64,000 bases of DNA from Faecalibacterium longum CLA-AA-H243 (GTDB lineage: Bacteria > Bacillota > Clostridia > Oscillospirales > Ruminococcaceae). Below the pieces are notes generated by a model that worked only from the letters and a program-made list of their open reading frames with translations, did no database searches and had not been told where the DNA came from. The number at the start of each line of letters is the position of its first letter. The stretch's first letter is position 1. Of this stretch, positions 38,936-47,588 are shown one piece after another. Made by a program: the position numbers and the translations under genes. Location: the NCBI RefSeq assembly GCF_020687245.1, contig NZ_JAJEQG010000008.1, positions 1 through 64,000 of the forward strand, read 5' to 3'.

Positions 38936-38967
38936 ACTACACCAACTACTACACCACTTTTACACCA
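38936..38967 (+). repeat. Putative arm-type integrase sites, right
   Basis: ACTACACCA at 38936 and 38948 and TTTACACCA at 38959, phased by about one helical turn, directly after the integrase gene. Confidence 0.7.
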
Positions 38968-39084
38968 AATTGCCGGTAAGTTGTGGAGAGTTGCGTAGGG
39001 TGACGTACGGGAGCAGGAAAAAGAAAGCCGCATGGATAGGCTTATAAAGGAAAATAAAGCCATTTGTGAGCCTTCCTTGACCTG

Positions 39085-39114
39085 TCCCCACGATGAAGCC
39101 GATTGAGCAGTAAA
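39085..39114 (+). repeat. Attachment site, right
   Basis: Identical over 30 bp to the lysS 3' end at 28599-28628. Here it is not part of a gene. Confidence 0.9.
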
Positions 39115-39134
39115 TTTCCAATTTAAGCGAAACA

Positions 39135-39182
39135 AAGCCTGAAACTTCTTGATGTACCGAGAAGTTTCAGGCTTTTTCTTTT
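39135..39182 (+). terminator. Terminator, probably the original lysS terminator
   Basis: AGCCTGAAACTTCT and AGAAGTTTCAGGCT pair perfectly around 10 nt and are followed by TTTTTCTTTT. It starts 21 bp after the right copy of the lysS stop codon. Confidence 0.88.
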
Positions 39183-39414
39183 GATGGATTTCCAACGAAA
39201 ATTGCGCCATACGCCAATTTTACGCCAAACGATGTATGATTTTGTGCAGAGCAAAAAGAGCGTTGTTCGGGTTTGACGTAAGAAGCGGGTGTGTGGTGGA
39301 TGAGTGCAGACCTGCAAAGGGTTGCATCAGGAAGTGGCTTTATATATTTGCAAACGGACAGCTGAAACTTTCCACCGCAGAAGAAGTAAATGTGAAAAAC
39401 ATGGAGGTTTCCTT

Positions 39415-39666
39415 ATGAACAAACGGCTTTCTTGCCGTTACAATATGGATACCAATCGGGTGGAAGCCTGGTTCGAGGGTGGCACTACCCTTGCTATCGA
39501 CTGCATCGCCGTCGAGGACGAGTACGGCAACACCCCGGCACAGCGGGCAGAACTGGACTGGCTGCTCTACAACAAGCCCTTGGAGTATGCGCAGCTTGTG
39601 CTGGGTGGGGAGATCGAGCATTATCTCTCCCTCAGCTGTGACCACGGCAGGCTGAAAGATCAATGA
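39415..39666 (+). CDS. DUF6061-like small protein
   Basis: An 83-residue protein that resembles DUF6061 proteins I associate with Faecalibacterium and relatives: CRYNMDTNRVEAWF, a central IDCIAVEDEYG and ELDWLLYNKPLEYAQLVL. Function unknown. The ATG follows GGAGGT at 39402-39407 with good spacing. It lies alone between the lysS flank and the sucrose locus. Confidence 0.75.
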   Translation: MNKRLSCRYNMDTNRVEAWFEGGTTLAIDCIAVEDEYGNTPAQRAELDWLLYNKPLEYAQLVLGGEIEHYLSLSCDHGRLKDQ

Positions 39667-39674
39667 CATAACAA

Positions 39675-39718
39675 ACACAGCCCCGCTTTGGCGAAGGAGA
39701 AGCCAAAGCGGGGCTGTA
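39675..39718. terminator. Bidirectional terminator between the DUF6061 and GH32 genes
   Basis: CAGCCCCGCTTTGGC and GCCAAAGCGGGGCTG pair perfectly around 9 nt between convergent genes. Confidence 0.88.
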
Positions 39719-39750
39719 TTCAATGAAGGAGAAATGAAGGAAATATCAGA

Positions 39751-41226
39751 TTACAGGTCCAGTTCAAACTGCTCCACCGTAACAGTTGCTTTGCCATCGG
39801 CAGCAAAGGTGATGCCATCGGCAGACTGCGGGGTGTAGATCCATGCGGTCATGGTTTGCTCACCATCGTTGACAAAGACCTCCACGCTGTTTTTATCCAG
39901 CAGAATGCGGAGCTTGAGCGCACCGTTCTGGCTGCGTACTTTGCAGCTGCGGCTGTGAACGATGTCTGCACGGGAACCGGCATGGCTGCGGTCCAGCGTC
40001 AGCTCGGAGGTGTAGGGGTCGTAGGTCAGGCTGGTGTGATGGTCTGCGTCAGCAGCCAGTTTCAGGGTAAAGGAACGGTATTCGCCGGGCTGCACCGTGA
40101 CGGTCAGGTCGGCCACCCGACCCTTGATACCTTCCAGAGAGGTTTCGTTTTGCACCGTCACATTTTCGTGGAAGGTTCGCTTACCGTGGACGGCATCCAG
40201 CTCCCGCACCGGGGTCTGAACGATGCGCCCGTCCTTGATGTGCAGTTCGCGCGGGCAGATGGTCTGCCCGAACCACTTGCAGCCCTGCGGCTTATCCTCG
40301 GTGTCCGACCAGGTCTGCAGCCATGCGGTCATGAGCCGGCGGCCATCCGGGGCAAGGGTGGTCTGGGTAGCGTAGAAGTCGATGCCGCTGTCCATCTGCT
40401 GCACGTTTTCCCTGGTGAATGTGTGGGTGGCTTCGTCGTAGCTGCCGATGAAGGCGATCACGTTGTGACCGTTGTGGAACTCGCCCTTGGGCAGCATCTC
40501 CATGGGCCCCAGCATCAGGACCTGCTTGCCGTCCAGCGGGAAGAAGTCCGGGCATTCCCACATTTTGCCGTACTGATTGTTGCAGCGTTCCAGCACCGTG
40601 ACAAAGTGCCAGTCGAAGCCGTCCTTGCTCTGGAACAGTGCTGCTGCGCCGCTGCCATCCTCGGCAAGGCAGACGGTGACGGCAGAGTAGGTGCCGTCAG
40701 CCTCCCGCCAGATCTTGGGGTCCCGGAAGTCGAACTTGCTGAAGCCTTCCGGCAGGTCTTTCTGGGTCAGCACCGGGTTGCAGGCAGGCTTTTCGTAGTT
40801 CAGTCCATCACCGATGGCAATGCTCTGGGTCTGGATGTCCCGCATCTCCCCATTGGGCTGCTTTTCTGCCACCACGCTGGTGTACATCAGCAGCTGCCTG
40901 CCGTCATCCATCTGGGTGGCAGAGCCGGAGAAACAGCCGGGGCCGTTATCTGCCGGGGAATCCGGTGCGAGCGCACAGGGCAGATACTCCCAGTGCAGCA
41001 GGTCGGTGCTGACGGCGTGACCCCAGTGCATGGGCGCCCACCGCACATCGTAGGGGTTATACTGATAGAACTGGTGATACTTCCCTTTATAATAAGAGAA
41101 GCCGTTGGGGTCGTTGAGCCAGCCCACATAAGGAGTCATGTGGTAGGCAGGGCGTTCCGCCGGGGAAATGGCAGCGCCATGCTCGGCCTCGTAGGCACGG
41201 GCTTTTTGTAAAGTCAAATCGTTCAT
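39751..41226 (-). CDS. GH32 beta-fructosidase (sucrose/fructan hydrolase)
   Basis: A 491-residue GH32 enzyme. The nucleophile is D39 in WLNDPNG, the stabiliser D169 in FRDP and the acid/base E224 in the MWECPD motif; a C-terminal beta-sandwich follows (about 350-491). It cleaves terminal beta-fructose from sucrose or short fructans. There is no signal peptide, so it acts inside the cell on imported sugar. GGAGG precedes the ATG at 41226, ruling out the ATG at 41238 inside that site. Last gene of the leftward ABC operon. Confidence 0.94.
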   Translation of the reverse strand: MNDLTLQKARAYEAEHGAAISPAERPAYHMTPYVGWLNDPNGFSYYKGKYHQFYQYNPYDVRWAPMHWGHAVSTDLLHWEYLPCALAPDSPADNGPGCFSGSATQMDDGRQLLMYTSVVAEKQPNGEMRDIQTQSIAIGDGLNYEKPACNPVLTQKDLPEGFSKFDFRDPKIWREADGTYSAVTVCLAEDGSGAAALFQSKDGFDWHFVTVLERCNNQYGKMWECPDFFPLDGKQVLMLGPMEMLPKGEFHNGHNVIAFIGSYDEATHTFTRENVQQMDSGIDFYATQTTLAPDGRRLMTAWLQTWSDTEDKPQGCKWFGQTICPRELHIKDGRIVQTPVRELDAVHGKRTFHENVTVQNETSLEGIKGRVADLTVTVQPGEYRSFTLKLAADADHHTSLTYDPYTSELTLDRSHAGSRADIVHSRSCKVRSQNGALKLRILLDKNSVEVFVNDGEQTMTAWIYTPQSADGITFAADGKATVTVEQFELDL

Positions 41227-41250
41227 GGAATCCTCCAAAGGAAAGAATTC

Positions 41251-42924
41251 TTATGCGTAGTAAGCATCCAGATATTTCTGCATAATGCCCAGATAGTCGG
41301 ACAGGCCGTAGGCTTCCAGCTTGCTCAGATATTCGTTCCACTCTGCATCCGTAGTGCCGTTCATGATCCAGTTGGCCTTCTGCGTATTCATGTAGGTCTG
41401 CAGATCTGCCTGCAGGTTAGAGACCTGCTCGGTGTCCTCGTTGCTCATAAAGACATTGGGATAGACATAATCGTTGTTCATATCCGGGGTGTAGATCTCC
41501 TTGATCCAGTCCAGACGATACTGTGCATCGTCCGGGCAGGTAACGTATACACCATAGTAATCATCCAGAACCGCCAGAGGCCCACTGACACACTGCGCTT
41601 CACGGACTTCCACGGGAGAAGCATCGCCCAGAGGAGCGTGCTTCAGCATGGGCTCGCCCTTATCGTTGGTGGACAGTTCAAAAATGTTAAAGCCTTCCGC
41701 ATCGCCGTAGGTACCCCAGTTGTTCTGCGGAGACTGGAGGGGGGCGTACATCTGATCCAGCCATGCACAAACCAGTGCAGGATTAGCCGCCTTTGCGGTG
41801 ACAACGCATCTGCCGCGGGCAAAGCCGCTGGTGAAAGAGCCGTTCTGCGGAGTGATATTTCGGGTGTCGGCGGTCAGGGCAGGCAGCGGCTCCCAGTCGG
41901 TCAGGTTGTCGATGTTGGCAACATCCCAGCTGAAGCAGACACCATAGCGGCCAGCCTTGCCCTTGGAAACATAGGTGGACCACTCCTGCGTGAAGCACTC
42001 CGGGTCGATGAGCTTCTCGGCGTACAGCTTGTGCAGCCAGTCCAGACCATCGCGGTAGCCCTGCTGGGTGGCGGCACAGATGACTTTCCGGTCGTTGGTA
42101 ACGGCAATATGACGGTCCTTGTCAGCGTCGCCGTAGCCTTCGCCAAAGCCATTGATGAGGATGCTGGGGTCCTGATCGCCGTTGTTGACGATGCAGGACA
42201 TGGGGATGATGTCGCCGTCAATGCCATACTCTGCCTTGAGAGAAGCGGCGTTATCACGGAATGCCATCAGAACCTGCTCAAACTCGTCCACTGTGGTGGG
42301 CATCGACAGACCGAGGAAGTTCAGCCACTTGGTATTGATGAAGCTCATGTTGCCAATGGTCTGGATGGCGGTCTTTTCTGCGCCGAGCTGCTCGATCCAG
42401 GGCAGTGCCCAGATGTGGCCATCGCTGTCGGTGCACATGGTGCGGTACTCCGGGTACTGCTCAAAGACCTTCTGGAGATAAGGCATATTGTTGTCAATGT
42501 AGTCTTCCAGATTGAGGATGACACCCTGATCTGCGTAGCGCAGCAGATTGCTGTCGGTAAAATCAGCAGTAAAAACAAAATCCGTCAGGGTGTTGGGGTT
42601 GGACATATTCAGGGTGATCTTATCGCTCCACTGGTCGGACTGGATGGCGGTCCAGTCGATATGCACATTGGTCTGTTCTTCCAGACGCTTGAAGATGGTG
42701 CGGTTGTTCGGCTCGGGTTCGCTGCCCACAGGGAAGCTGGTCATACCGGTAAAGGTGACCTTTTCGGACAGCGGAAATGTAACGGCACCAGTCACATCCA
42801 CAGCTGCGGCAGCAGAATTGTTGCTGCCGGTGGATTGGCCGCCGCCACAGGCAGACAGAGCAGCGGCAGAGCCCGCCAGAGCGCAGACCTTGAGGAAGTT
42901 GCGGCGAGAGATCAGCTTTTTCAT
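41251..42924 (-). CDS. ABC transporter solute-binding lipoprotein (LipO/LplA-type)
   Basis: A 557-residue extracellular binding protein. The N-terminus has RRNFLK, a hydrophobic stretch and the lipobox LSAC at about residues 22-25, so it is lipid-anchored; the twin arginine may mark Tat export. Length over 500 residues fits the LplA/YtcQ group that binds oligosaccharides. Encoded between two LplB/LplC-type permeases and GH32, it probably binds sucrose or fructo-oligosaccharides. Confidence 0.92.
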   Translation of the reverse strand: MKKLISRRNFLKVCALAGSAAALSACGGGQSTGSNNSAAAAVDVTGAVTFPLSEKVTFTGMTSFPVGSEPEPNNRTIFKRLEEQTNVHIDWTAIQSDQWSDKITLNMSNPNTLTDFVFTADFTDSNLLRYADQGVILNLEDYIDNNMPYLQKVFEQYPEYRTMCTDSDGHIWALPWIEQLGAEKTAIQTIGNMSFINTKWLNFLGLSMPTTVDEFEQVLMAFRDNAASLKAEYGIDGDIIPMSCIVNNGDQDPSILINGFGEGYGDADKDRHIAVTNDRKVICAATQQGYRDGLDWLHKLYAEKLIDPECFTQEWSTYVSKGKAGRYGVCFSWDVANIDNLTDWEPLPALTADTRNITPQNGSFTSGFARGRCVVTAKAANPALVCAWLDQMYAPLQSPQNNWGTYGDAEGFNIFELSTNDKGEPMLKHAPLGDASPVEVREAQCVSGPLAVLDDYYGVYVTCPDDAQYRLDWIKEIYTPDMNNDYVYPNVFMSNEDTEQVSNLQADLQTYMNTQKANWIMNGTTDAEWNEYLSKLEAYGLSDYLGIMQKYLDAYYA

Positions 42925-43000
42925 GGTATTTTCTCCTTTTTCATGTTTCTTTTTTCGTGTAACAGATGAGCGTACCGGCTCATAAAATTCTGGAATATCC

Positions 43001-43906
43001 TCAGCCTTTAATGGAACCAGCCATGATGCCGGCATCAAAATACTTCTGGAAGAAGGGATACATCACCAGCAGCGGCAGACTGGAAATAATAATGGTTGCA
43101 TATTTGAGCAGCTCTGCCATCTTCGCACGTTCGGCAGTACTTTGGATATCTGCGATCATGCCGGATTCCGGCTGGCTCTGGATCAGGATGGAACGCAGCA
43201 CCAGCTGCAGCGGCTGCTTCGATGCGCTGTTCAGGTAGATCATGGCGTCAAAGTAGCTGTTCCACATCGCCACGAACTGCCACAGAGCCAGAACTGCCAC
43301 CACCGGCATACAGACGGGCAGCAGGATCTTGAAGAAGTAAAGCATCTCGCTGGCTCCATCCACATCCGCAGCTTCACGCAGCTCACGCGGGATGCCTTGA
43401 TAATAGGTACGGGCAATGATCATGTTCCACACGCTGAATGCTCCCGGCAGAATGACCGCCCACATGGAATCCAGCAGACCCAGATTGTTGATGAGCAGGT
43501 AGGTGGGGATCAGACCGCCGCTGAAAAACATCGTGATCACAAACAAGGCGTTGAAGATCTTTTTGCCTTTGAAGTCCGGCAGCGACATGGGATAAGCGGC
43601 AAGCATCGTCACAGCTACCGAGATGATGGTGAAGATGATCGAGTAAAGGATTGCGTTCTTGAAGCCGACCCAGATCTGCTTGTCCGAAACGACACGCTGG
43701 TAAGCATCCAGACTCCACTTGCTGAAATCAAAGGAGATGCCCTTGTTTTGCAGAGTGACCGGGTCCATAAAGGACGCGATGACGATGTAGATCATCGGAA
43801 CGATGATCGCCAGCAGGAACAAGCCCAGAAGTGCGTAGCCGCAGTACAGGATGATCTTATCTTGTCTGGTGTAGAGGGCCATTTTTGATTTTTTCTGTTT
43901 TGCCAT
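43001..43906 (-). CDS. Carbohydrate ABC permease, LplC/MalG-type
   Basis: A 301-residue membrane protein with six hydrophobic segments. The EAA loop (ELREAADVDGASEMLYFFKI) that docks the ATPase lies near residue 190. Start at 43906 after GGAGGGG. Partner of the LplB-type permease upstream. No ATPase gene is in the operon; these importers usually share an MsmK-like ATPase encoded elsewhere. Confidence 0.93.
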   Translation of the reverse strand: MAKQKKSKMALYTRQDKIILYCGYALLGLFLLAIIVPMIYIVIASFMDPVTLQNKGISFDFSKWSLDAYQRVVSDKQIWVGFKNAILYSIIFTIISVAVTMLAAYPMSLPDFKGKKIFNALFVITMFFSGGLIPTYLLINNLGLLDSMWAVILPGAFSVWNMIIARTYYQGIPRELREAADVDGASEMLYFFKILLPVCMPVVAVLALWQFVAMWNSYFDAMIYLNSASKQPLQLVLRSILIQSQPESGMIADIQSTAERAKMAELLKYATIIISSLPLLVMYPFFQKYFDAGIMAGSIKG

Positions 43907-43919
43907 GGTAAACCCCTCC

Positions 43920-44867
43920 TTACAAGCCCTTGCCATCGTTCATTTTGGCAACGACCTTGTTCACTGCGATCAGCAGGATGACGTTGACAACGGTGTTGAA
44001 CAGACCGACTGCCGTGGAAAAGCTGTAATCGCCGTCCAACAGGCCCTTTTTATAAACGTACGTTGCAATGATCTCGGCGGTGTTCAGGTTCAGGTCAGTT
44101 TGCAGGGCATAGGCTTTTTCAAAACCGATGCTCATGATGTTGCCTGCCTGCAGGATGAACTGAATAACGACCATATCCTTAATGGCGGGCCACTCCACCG
44201 TCATGATCTGCTGGATCAGGTTTGCGCCGTCGATCATCGCAGCTTCCTTCAGATCTTTGCTGGCGTTAGAAAGGGATGCGGTGTACATGATGGATGCCCA
44301 GCCGGCACCCTGCCAGATGCCGCTGATGATGTAGATGGGGCGGAACGCTTCCGGCAGCGTCATGAAGTTGATGCTGGTGTGAAGCAGGCCGTTCACCGGA
44401 CCGGTGACACTCAGCAGCACCCGGACGATACCGCACAGCACGATGACCGAAATGAAGTTGGGCATATACAGCACCAGCTGCACCTTCTGCTTGATCTTCT
44501 TGCTCTCGATACGGTTGAGCAGGAATGCCAGCAGGATGGGGATCGGGAAGCCCCACAGCAGACCGTAGACGCTCAGCTTCAGGGTGTTGATCAGATAGCG
44601 CTGGAAGTCCGGCGAGGACATGAAGCGGGTAAAGTTTTTGAAGCCTACCCACTCGCTGCCCCAGATGCCCTTGAAGGGATTGTACTTCTGGAATGCGATC
44701 AGCACACCGCCCATGGGAGCGTACTTGAACACCAGCGTCAGCACCACGGCAGGCAGCAGGAACAACAGGTAAAGCTGCCAATGCCGTTTGATGTAGACCC
44801 ATGTGTTGTGCAGCTTGCGTTCTGCTGTCAGCACAGCCGTTTCCGGCGAGGCCGTCTTTGCTTTCAT
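43920..44867 (-). CDS. Carbohydrate ABC permease, LplB-type
   Basis: A 315-residue membrane protein with six hydrophobic segments and an EAA loop (DLKEAAMIDGANLIQQI) near residue 205. The start follows AAAGGAGGAG. First gene of the leftward operon permease-permease-binding protein-GH32. The gene order, permeases before binding protein, fits the LplB/LplC branch. Confidence 0.93.
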   Translation of the reverse strand: MKAKTASPETAVLTAERKLHNTWVYIKRHWQLYLLFLLPAVVLTLVFKYAPMGGVLIAFQKYNPFKGIWGSEWVGFKNFTRFMSSPDFQRYLINTLKLSVYGLLWGFPIPILLAFLLNRIESKKIKQKVQLVLYMPNFISVIVLCGIVRVLLSVTGPVNGLLHTSINFMTLPEAFRPIYIISGIWQGAGWASIMYTASLSNASKDLKEAAMIDGANLIQQIMTVEWPAIKDMVVIQFILQAGNIMSIGFEKAYALQTDLNLNTAEIIATYVYKKGLLDGDYSFSTAVGLFNTVVNVILLIAVNKVVAKMNDGKGL

Positions 44868-44910
44868 GAATCATTCTCCTCCTTTTTGATTTGCTTGCCG
44901 CTTGATTTGC

Positions 44911-44969
44911 GTTTTACATTTGCACCTTTGAATTTTACGTTTTTCACTTTGATTGTGCAAATGTAAAAC
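44911..44969. promoter_or_regulatory. Paired operator-like inverted repeats
   Basis: GTTTTACATTTGCAC (44911-44925) and its exact reverse complement (44955-44969) lie 44 bp apart in the importer leader. A third related half-site is at 45094-45109. Likely sites for the neighbouring LacI-type regulator, though they could also form a leader hairpin. Confidence 0.6.
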
Positions 44970-44980
44970 TCTGTAATTCA

Positions 44981-45009
44981 TTTATATCACGCAAGCAAGC
45001 GAATGTCAA
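44981..45009 (-). promoter_or_regulatory. Promoter of the sugar importer operon
   Basis: Leftward TTGACA (45004-45009) and TATAAA (44981-44986), spacing 17 bp. Confidence 0.85.
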
Positions 45010-45108
45010 CGATAATTCATGGTATATATCAAAAAATACTGTGGATTTGTACAGATGCACAAATTCGAAAGTGCGTAAATATGCAAAATGATGATTTGCA
45101 TTTTTACA

Positions 45109-45138
45109 TTTGACTAATTTGTGCATTTGCACTATACT
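45109..45138 (+). promoter_or_regulatory. Promoter of the lacI-type regulator gene
   Basis: TTGACT and TATACT, spacing 18 bp, with GTGCATTTGCAC lying in the spacer, where a bound repressor would block polymerase. Confidence 0.7.
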
Positions 45139-45224
45139 GGAGTCACAAAGAATAAGATCCGTCACCAGACTTTATCTATAAAAAAGAACATCCGCTCCTG
45201 TATTATAAAGAAAGAGGATGACTT

Positions 45225-46280
45225 ATGGCAACCAAGGTCACCATTCAGGATATTGCAAGCGAACTGCAGCTTTCCCGCAACACAGTTTCAAAGGCCATCA
45301 ACAACACCGGTGTGCTGGCAGATGCCACACGGGAGAAGATCCTGCGCAAAGCCGCCGAAATGGGCTATAAGCAGTTTGCCTATCTGCCGCTGTTTCAGGA
45401 AGACGCTGCAAAAACAGCAGGGCCTTTCATTCTGCCGAGTGACAAACGGGAAATCGCCATGCTGACGACCCGTTTTCTGAACAACTCTCACTTTTCCTCC
45501 ATGATGCTGGATCGTTTCCAGTCGGAAATCGACCATCTGCACAGCTGCATGACCATTCATCGCATTTCTCCCATAGAGCTGAAAGAGAAAAAACTTCCAT
45601 CTTCTCTCAACATCCAGCACACAGCCGGCATCATCTGTTTTGAAGTATTCGACTATGACTACGCACAGATGCTGTGCGATCTGGATGTTCCGCTGCTGTT
45701 TGTAGACACCCCTGTGATGGATATGCGTCCTCCTCTTAAAGCTGACCGCCTTTATATGGAAAACCGCATTGAGATTCAGAATGCGGTGGCCCACATGGTC
45801 CAGCACGGCAAAAAACGCATCAGCTTTGCGGGGGATAAAAACCACTGTCAGTCCTTCTTTGAGCGTTATATGGCTTATAAGGATGCAATGGAGTACTTTG
45901 GTCTGACAGAAGGCCTGAGCACCTGTGCGATGCCATCTGGACAGCAGAACTATCCGGTATCCCTGTACGAAACCATACGTCGGTTCAAAACGATGCCGGA
46001 TGCCTTTGTCTGCGCCAATGACTTTGTTGCCATGGATCTGGTCAAGGCATTGAATGAGCTGGGGTATTCGGTTCCCGATGATATCTGGGTCTGCGGCTTC
46101 GATGACAGTCAGGAGGCTTCCTACTTTGTCCCCCGTCTGACTTCGATCCATATCCATGGACAGATCATGGGCTACACCGCTGCCAATCTGCTTATGACCC
46201 GCATCGAAGAGCCATCGCTGAACTATCGCACCGTCTATACGGAAACCAACCTGATCCTGCGCGAATCCACAGGAGATTGA
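45225..46280 (+). CDS. LacI-family transcriptional regulator
   Basis: A 351-residue regulator. The LacI helix-turn-helix is at residues 5-50 (TIQDIASELQLSRNTVSKAI) and includes the hinge; the rest is a periplasmic-binding-protein-like effector domain with FVCANDFVAMDLVKAL and WVCGFDDSQEA near the C-terminus. Divergent from the importer operon and first in the rightward operon with the YesL-like protein, fructokinase and GH13 enzyme, so it probably controls both in response to a sugar. Confidence 0.93.
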   Translation: MATKVTIQDIASELQLSRNTVSKAINNTGVLADATREKILRKAAEMGYKQFAYLPLFQEDAAKTAGPFILPSDKREIAMLTTRFLNNSHFSSMMLDRFQSEIDHLHSCMTIHRISPIELKEKKLPSSLNIQHTAGIICFEVFDYDYAQMLCDLDVPLLFVDTPVMDMRPPLKADRLYMENRIEIQNAVAHMVQHGKKRISFAGDKNHCQSFFERYMAYKDAMEYFGLTEGLSTCAMPSGQQNYPVSLYETIRRFKTMPDAFVCANDFVAMDLVKALNELGYSVPDDIWVCGFDDSQEASYFVPRLTSIHIHGQIMGYTAANLLMTRIEEPSLNYRTVYTETNLILRESTGD

Positions 46281-46297
46281 GCGAAAGGAGAACCACC

Positions 46298-46948
46298 ATG
46301 CGTGACCTGTGCAATACGGACAAGCCGTTGTTTGCTGTGCTGACGAAATTGACTTACAGTGCTTATCTGAACATCTTATGGCTCGTGTGCAGCCTGCCCA
46401 TCGTTACCATAGGGGCTTCTACGACCGCATTGTTCTACGTCACGCTCAAAATGGCGGAAGATCGGGACGATGGTCTGACCCGGATGTTTTTTAAGGCGTT
46501 CCGGGAAAATTTTAAGCCTGCCACAAAACTCTGGCTTATCCTGCTGGCAGTCGGCAGTTTTCTGGCTGCGGATGGCTTTGTGCTGTGCCGAATGTGGAGC
46601 GAAAACATTTTCTGGACGCTGCTCACGGCAGTGCTTATTGGTGCGGCAGTTCTGTACGGCATCGTTCTGCTGTATGTCTTTCCTCTGCTGGCACGGTTTG
46701 AAAACACCACCTTCGGCATCCTGAAAACGGCGTTTCTCGTGGGTGTCCGGTATCTGTTTTGCACCCTGCTGATGGCGGCGGTCTATGGCATCATGGGGTA
46801 CGTCATAGTGTTTGTGTTCACGCCTGCATTCCTGCTGGGCATGGGCTTCTGCGCCATGATCTGCTCCTTTCTGATGCTTCGGATCCTCTATCTGATCGGT
46901 GGAGACCCTGATGCAGTACACGAGGAATACGACCATGACAAAAACTGA
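46298..46948 (+). CDS. YesL-family (DUF624) membrane protein
   Basis: A 216-residue protein with about five membrane segments. The N-terminal part (NILWLVCSLPIVTIGASTTA) is the DUF624/YesL signature. YesL-like proteins are found next to LplB/LplC-type sugar importers, but their role is not settled. The ATG at 46298 follows AAAGGAGAA, 17 bp after lacI. It overlaps the next gene by 14 bp. Confidence 0.87.
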   Translation: MRDLCNTDKPLFAVLTKLTYSAYLNILWLVCSLPIVTIGASTTALFYVTLKMAEDRDDGLTRMFFKAFRENFKPATKLWLILLAVGSFLAADGFVLCRMWSENIFWTLLTAVLIGAAVLYGIVLLYVFPLLARFENTTFGILKTAFLVGVRYLFCTLLMAAVYGIMGYVIVFVFTPAFLLGMGFCAMICSFLMLRILYLIGGDPDAVHEEYDHDKN

Positions 46949-47552
46949 CCGGGATACGCTCCGCTCCCTCCATGGACGCAAAAAGTGGGAGCACATCTGG
47001 GCATATTACAAGCTGCCCATTGCGATCGTGCTCATCGTCGTCTATATCCTCGGGTATGCAGCCTACCGTCATGTGACGAAAAAAGAGGATGTGCTTTACC
47101 TTGGTCTGGTAAATATCACTGCCGGGTCTGATCTGACGGAACAGCTTACCACCGGCTTTGCCGAGGCGCAGGGTCTGACCAAAAAGCAACAGGTCGATCT
47201 GCTGTCCGGCTTGCTGCTCAGCGAAAGCGAACGCGCAGAGGAGCAGTATGTATATGCTTCGGAGATGAAGCTGCTGGGTGCAGTCAGTGCCCAGCGGTTA
47301 GATGTTGTTCTGATGGACGAATATGCACGGGATCGACTGTTGGCAGATGATTATTTTCTCGATCTGCGGACACTGGATGCGTCTTTCCATGCACTGTCGG
47401 GTTTGAACGCCGGTGGGACAGTGCTGGATATTTCGGACACGCCGTTTGTCAGGCAGGCAGGTTTTTCTGGCAAGGTCTATCTTGGGGTAGTGCAGAATGC
47501 ACCGCACCCGGAGCGTGCAGCCGCTTACATTCATTATCTGTTCCAGCGGTGA
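46935..47552 (+). CDS. Hypothetical single-span membrane protein
   Basis: A 205-residue protein that I do not recognise. A basic N-terminus is followed by one membrane segment (about residues 22-42) and a hydrophilic domain, probably outside the cell. The ATG at 46935 has GAGGA upstream; earlier ATGs at 46899 and 46911 lie deeper in the YesL gene. Located between yesL and the fructokinase gene, so presumably part of sugar uptake; I cannot say how. Confidence 0.7.
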   Translation: MTKTDRDTLRSLHGRKKWEHIWAYYKLPIAIVLIVVYILGYAAYRHVTKKEDVLYLGLVNITAGSDLTEQLTTGFAEAQGLTKKQQVDLLSGLLLSESERAEEQYVYASEMKLLGAVSAQRLDVVLMDEYARDRLLADDYFLDLRTLDASFHALSGLNAGGTVLDISDTPFVRQAGFSGKVYLGVVQNAPHPERAAAYIHYLFQR

Positions 47553-47588
47553 TCGTTGGGTTTCACATCAAGAATAAGGAGAATTATC

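Larger units (their letters stand above)
28599..39114. mobile_element. Integrative mobilizable element carrying a riboflavin operon
   Basis: About 10.5 kb between two 30-bp direct repeats of the lysS 3' end. The right part holds integrase, excisionase-like protein, MobV-type relaxase, an SF3-type helicase and an origin-like field of inverted repeats; the left part holds a riboflavin operon, a winged-helix protein and a small phosphatase. TACACCA arm-type sites lie at both ends. I see no type IV secretion or coupling-protein genes, so transfer would need a helper element. The boundaries are seen directly; mobility is inference. Confidence 0.85.
38931..39414. other. Right end of the element and lysS downstream flank
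   Basis: Contains three TACACCA arm motifs (38936-38967), the right attachment repeat (39085-39114), the displaced lysS terminator (39135-39182) and CATACGCCAA/TTTACGCCAA at 39208-39228, similar to a motif inside the left end. From 39240 to 39414 I see nothing definite except a GGAGGT ribosome site. Confidence 0.7.
44868..45224. other. Divergent control region between the sugar importer and LacI genes
   Basis: Holds the leftward promoter (44981-45009), the rightward promoter (45109-45138), a 15-bp inverted repeat in the importer leader and a related GTGCATTTGCAC sequence across the LacI promoter. Confidence 0.75.
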
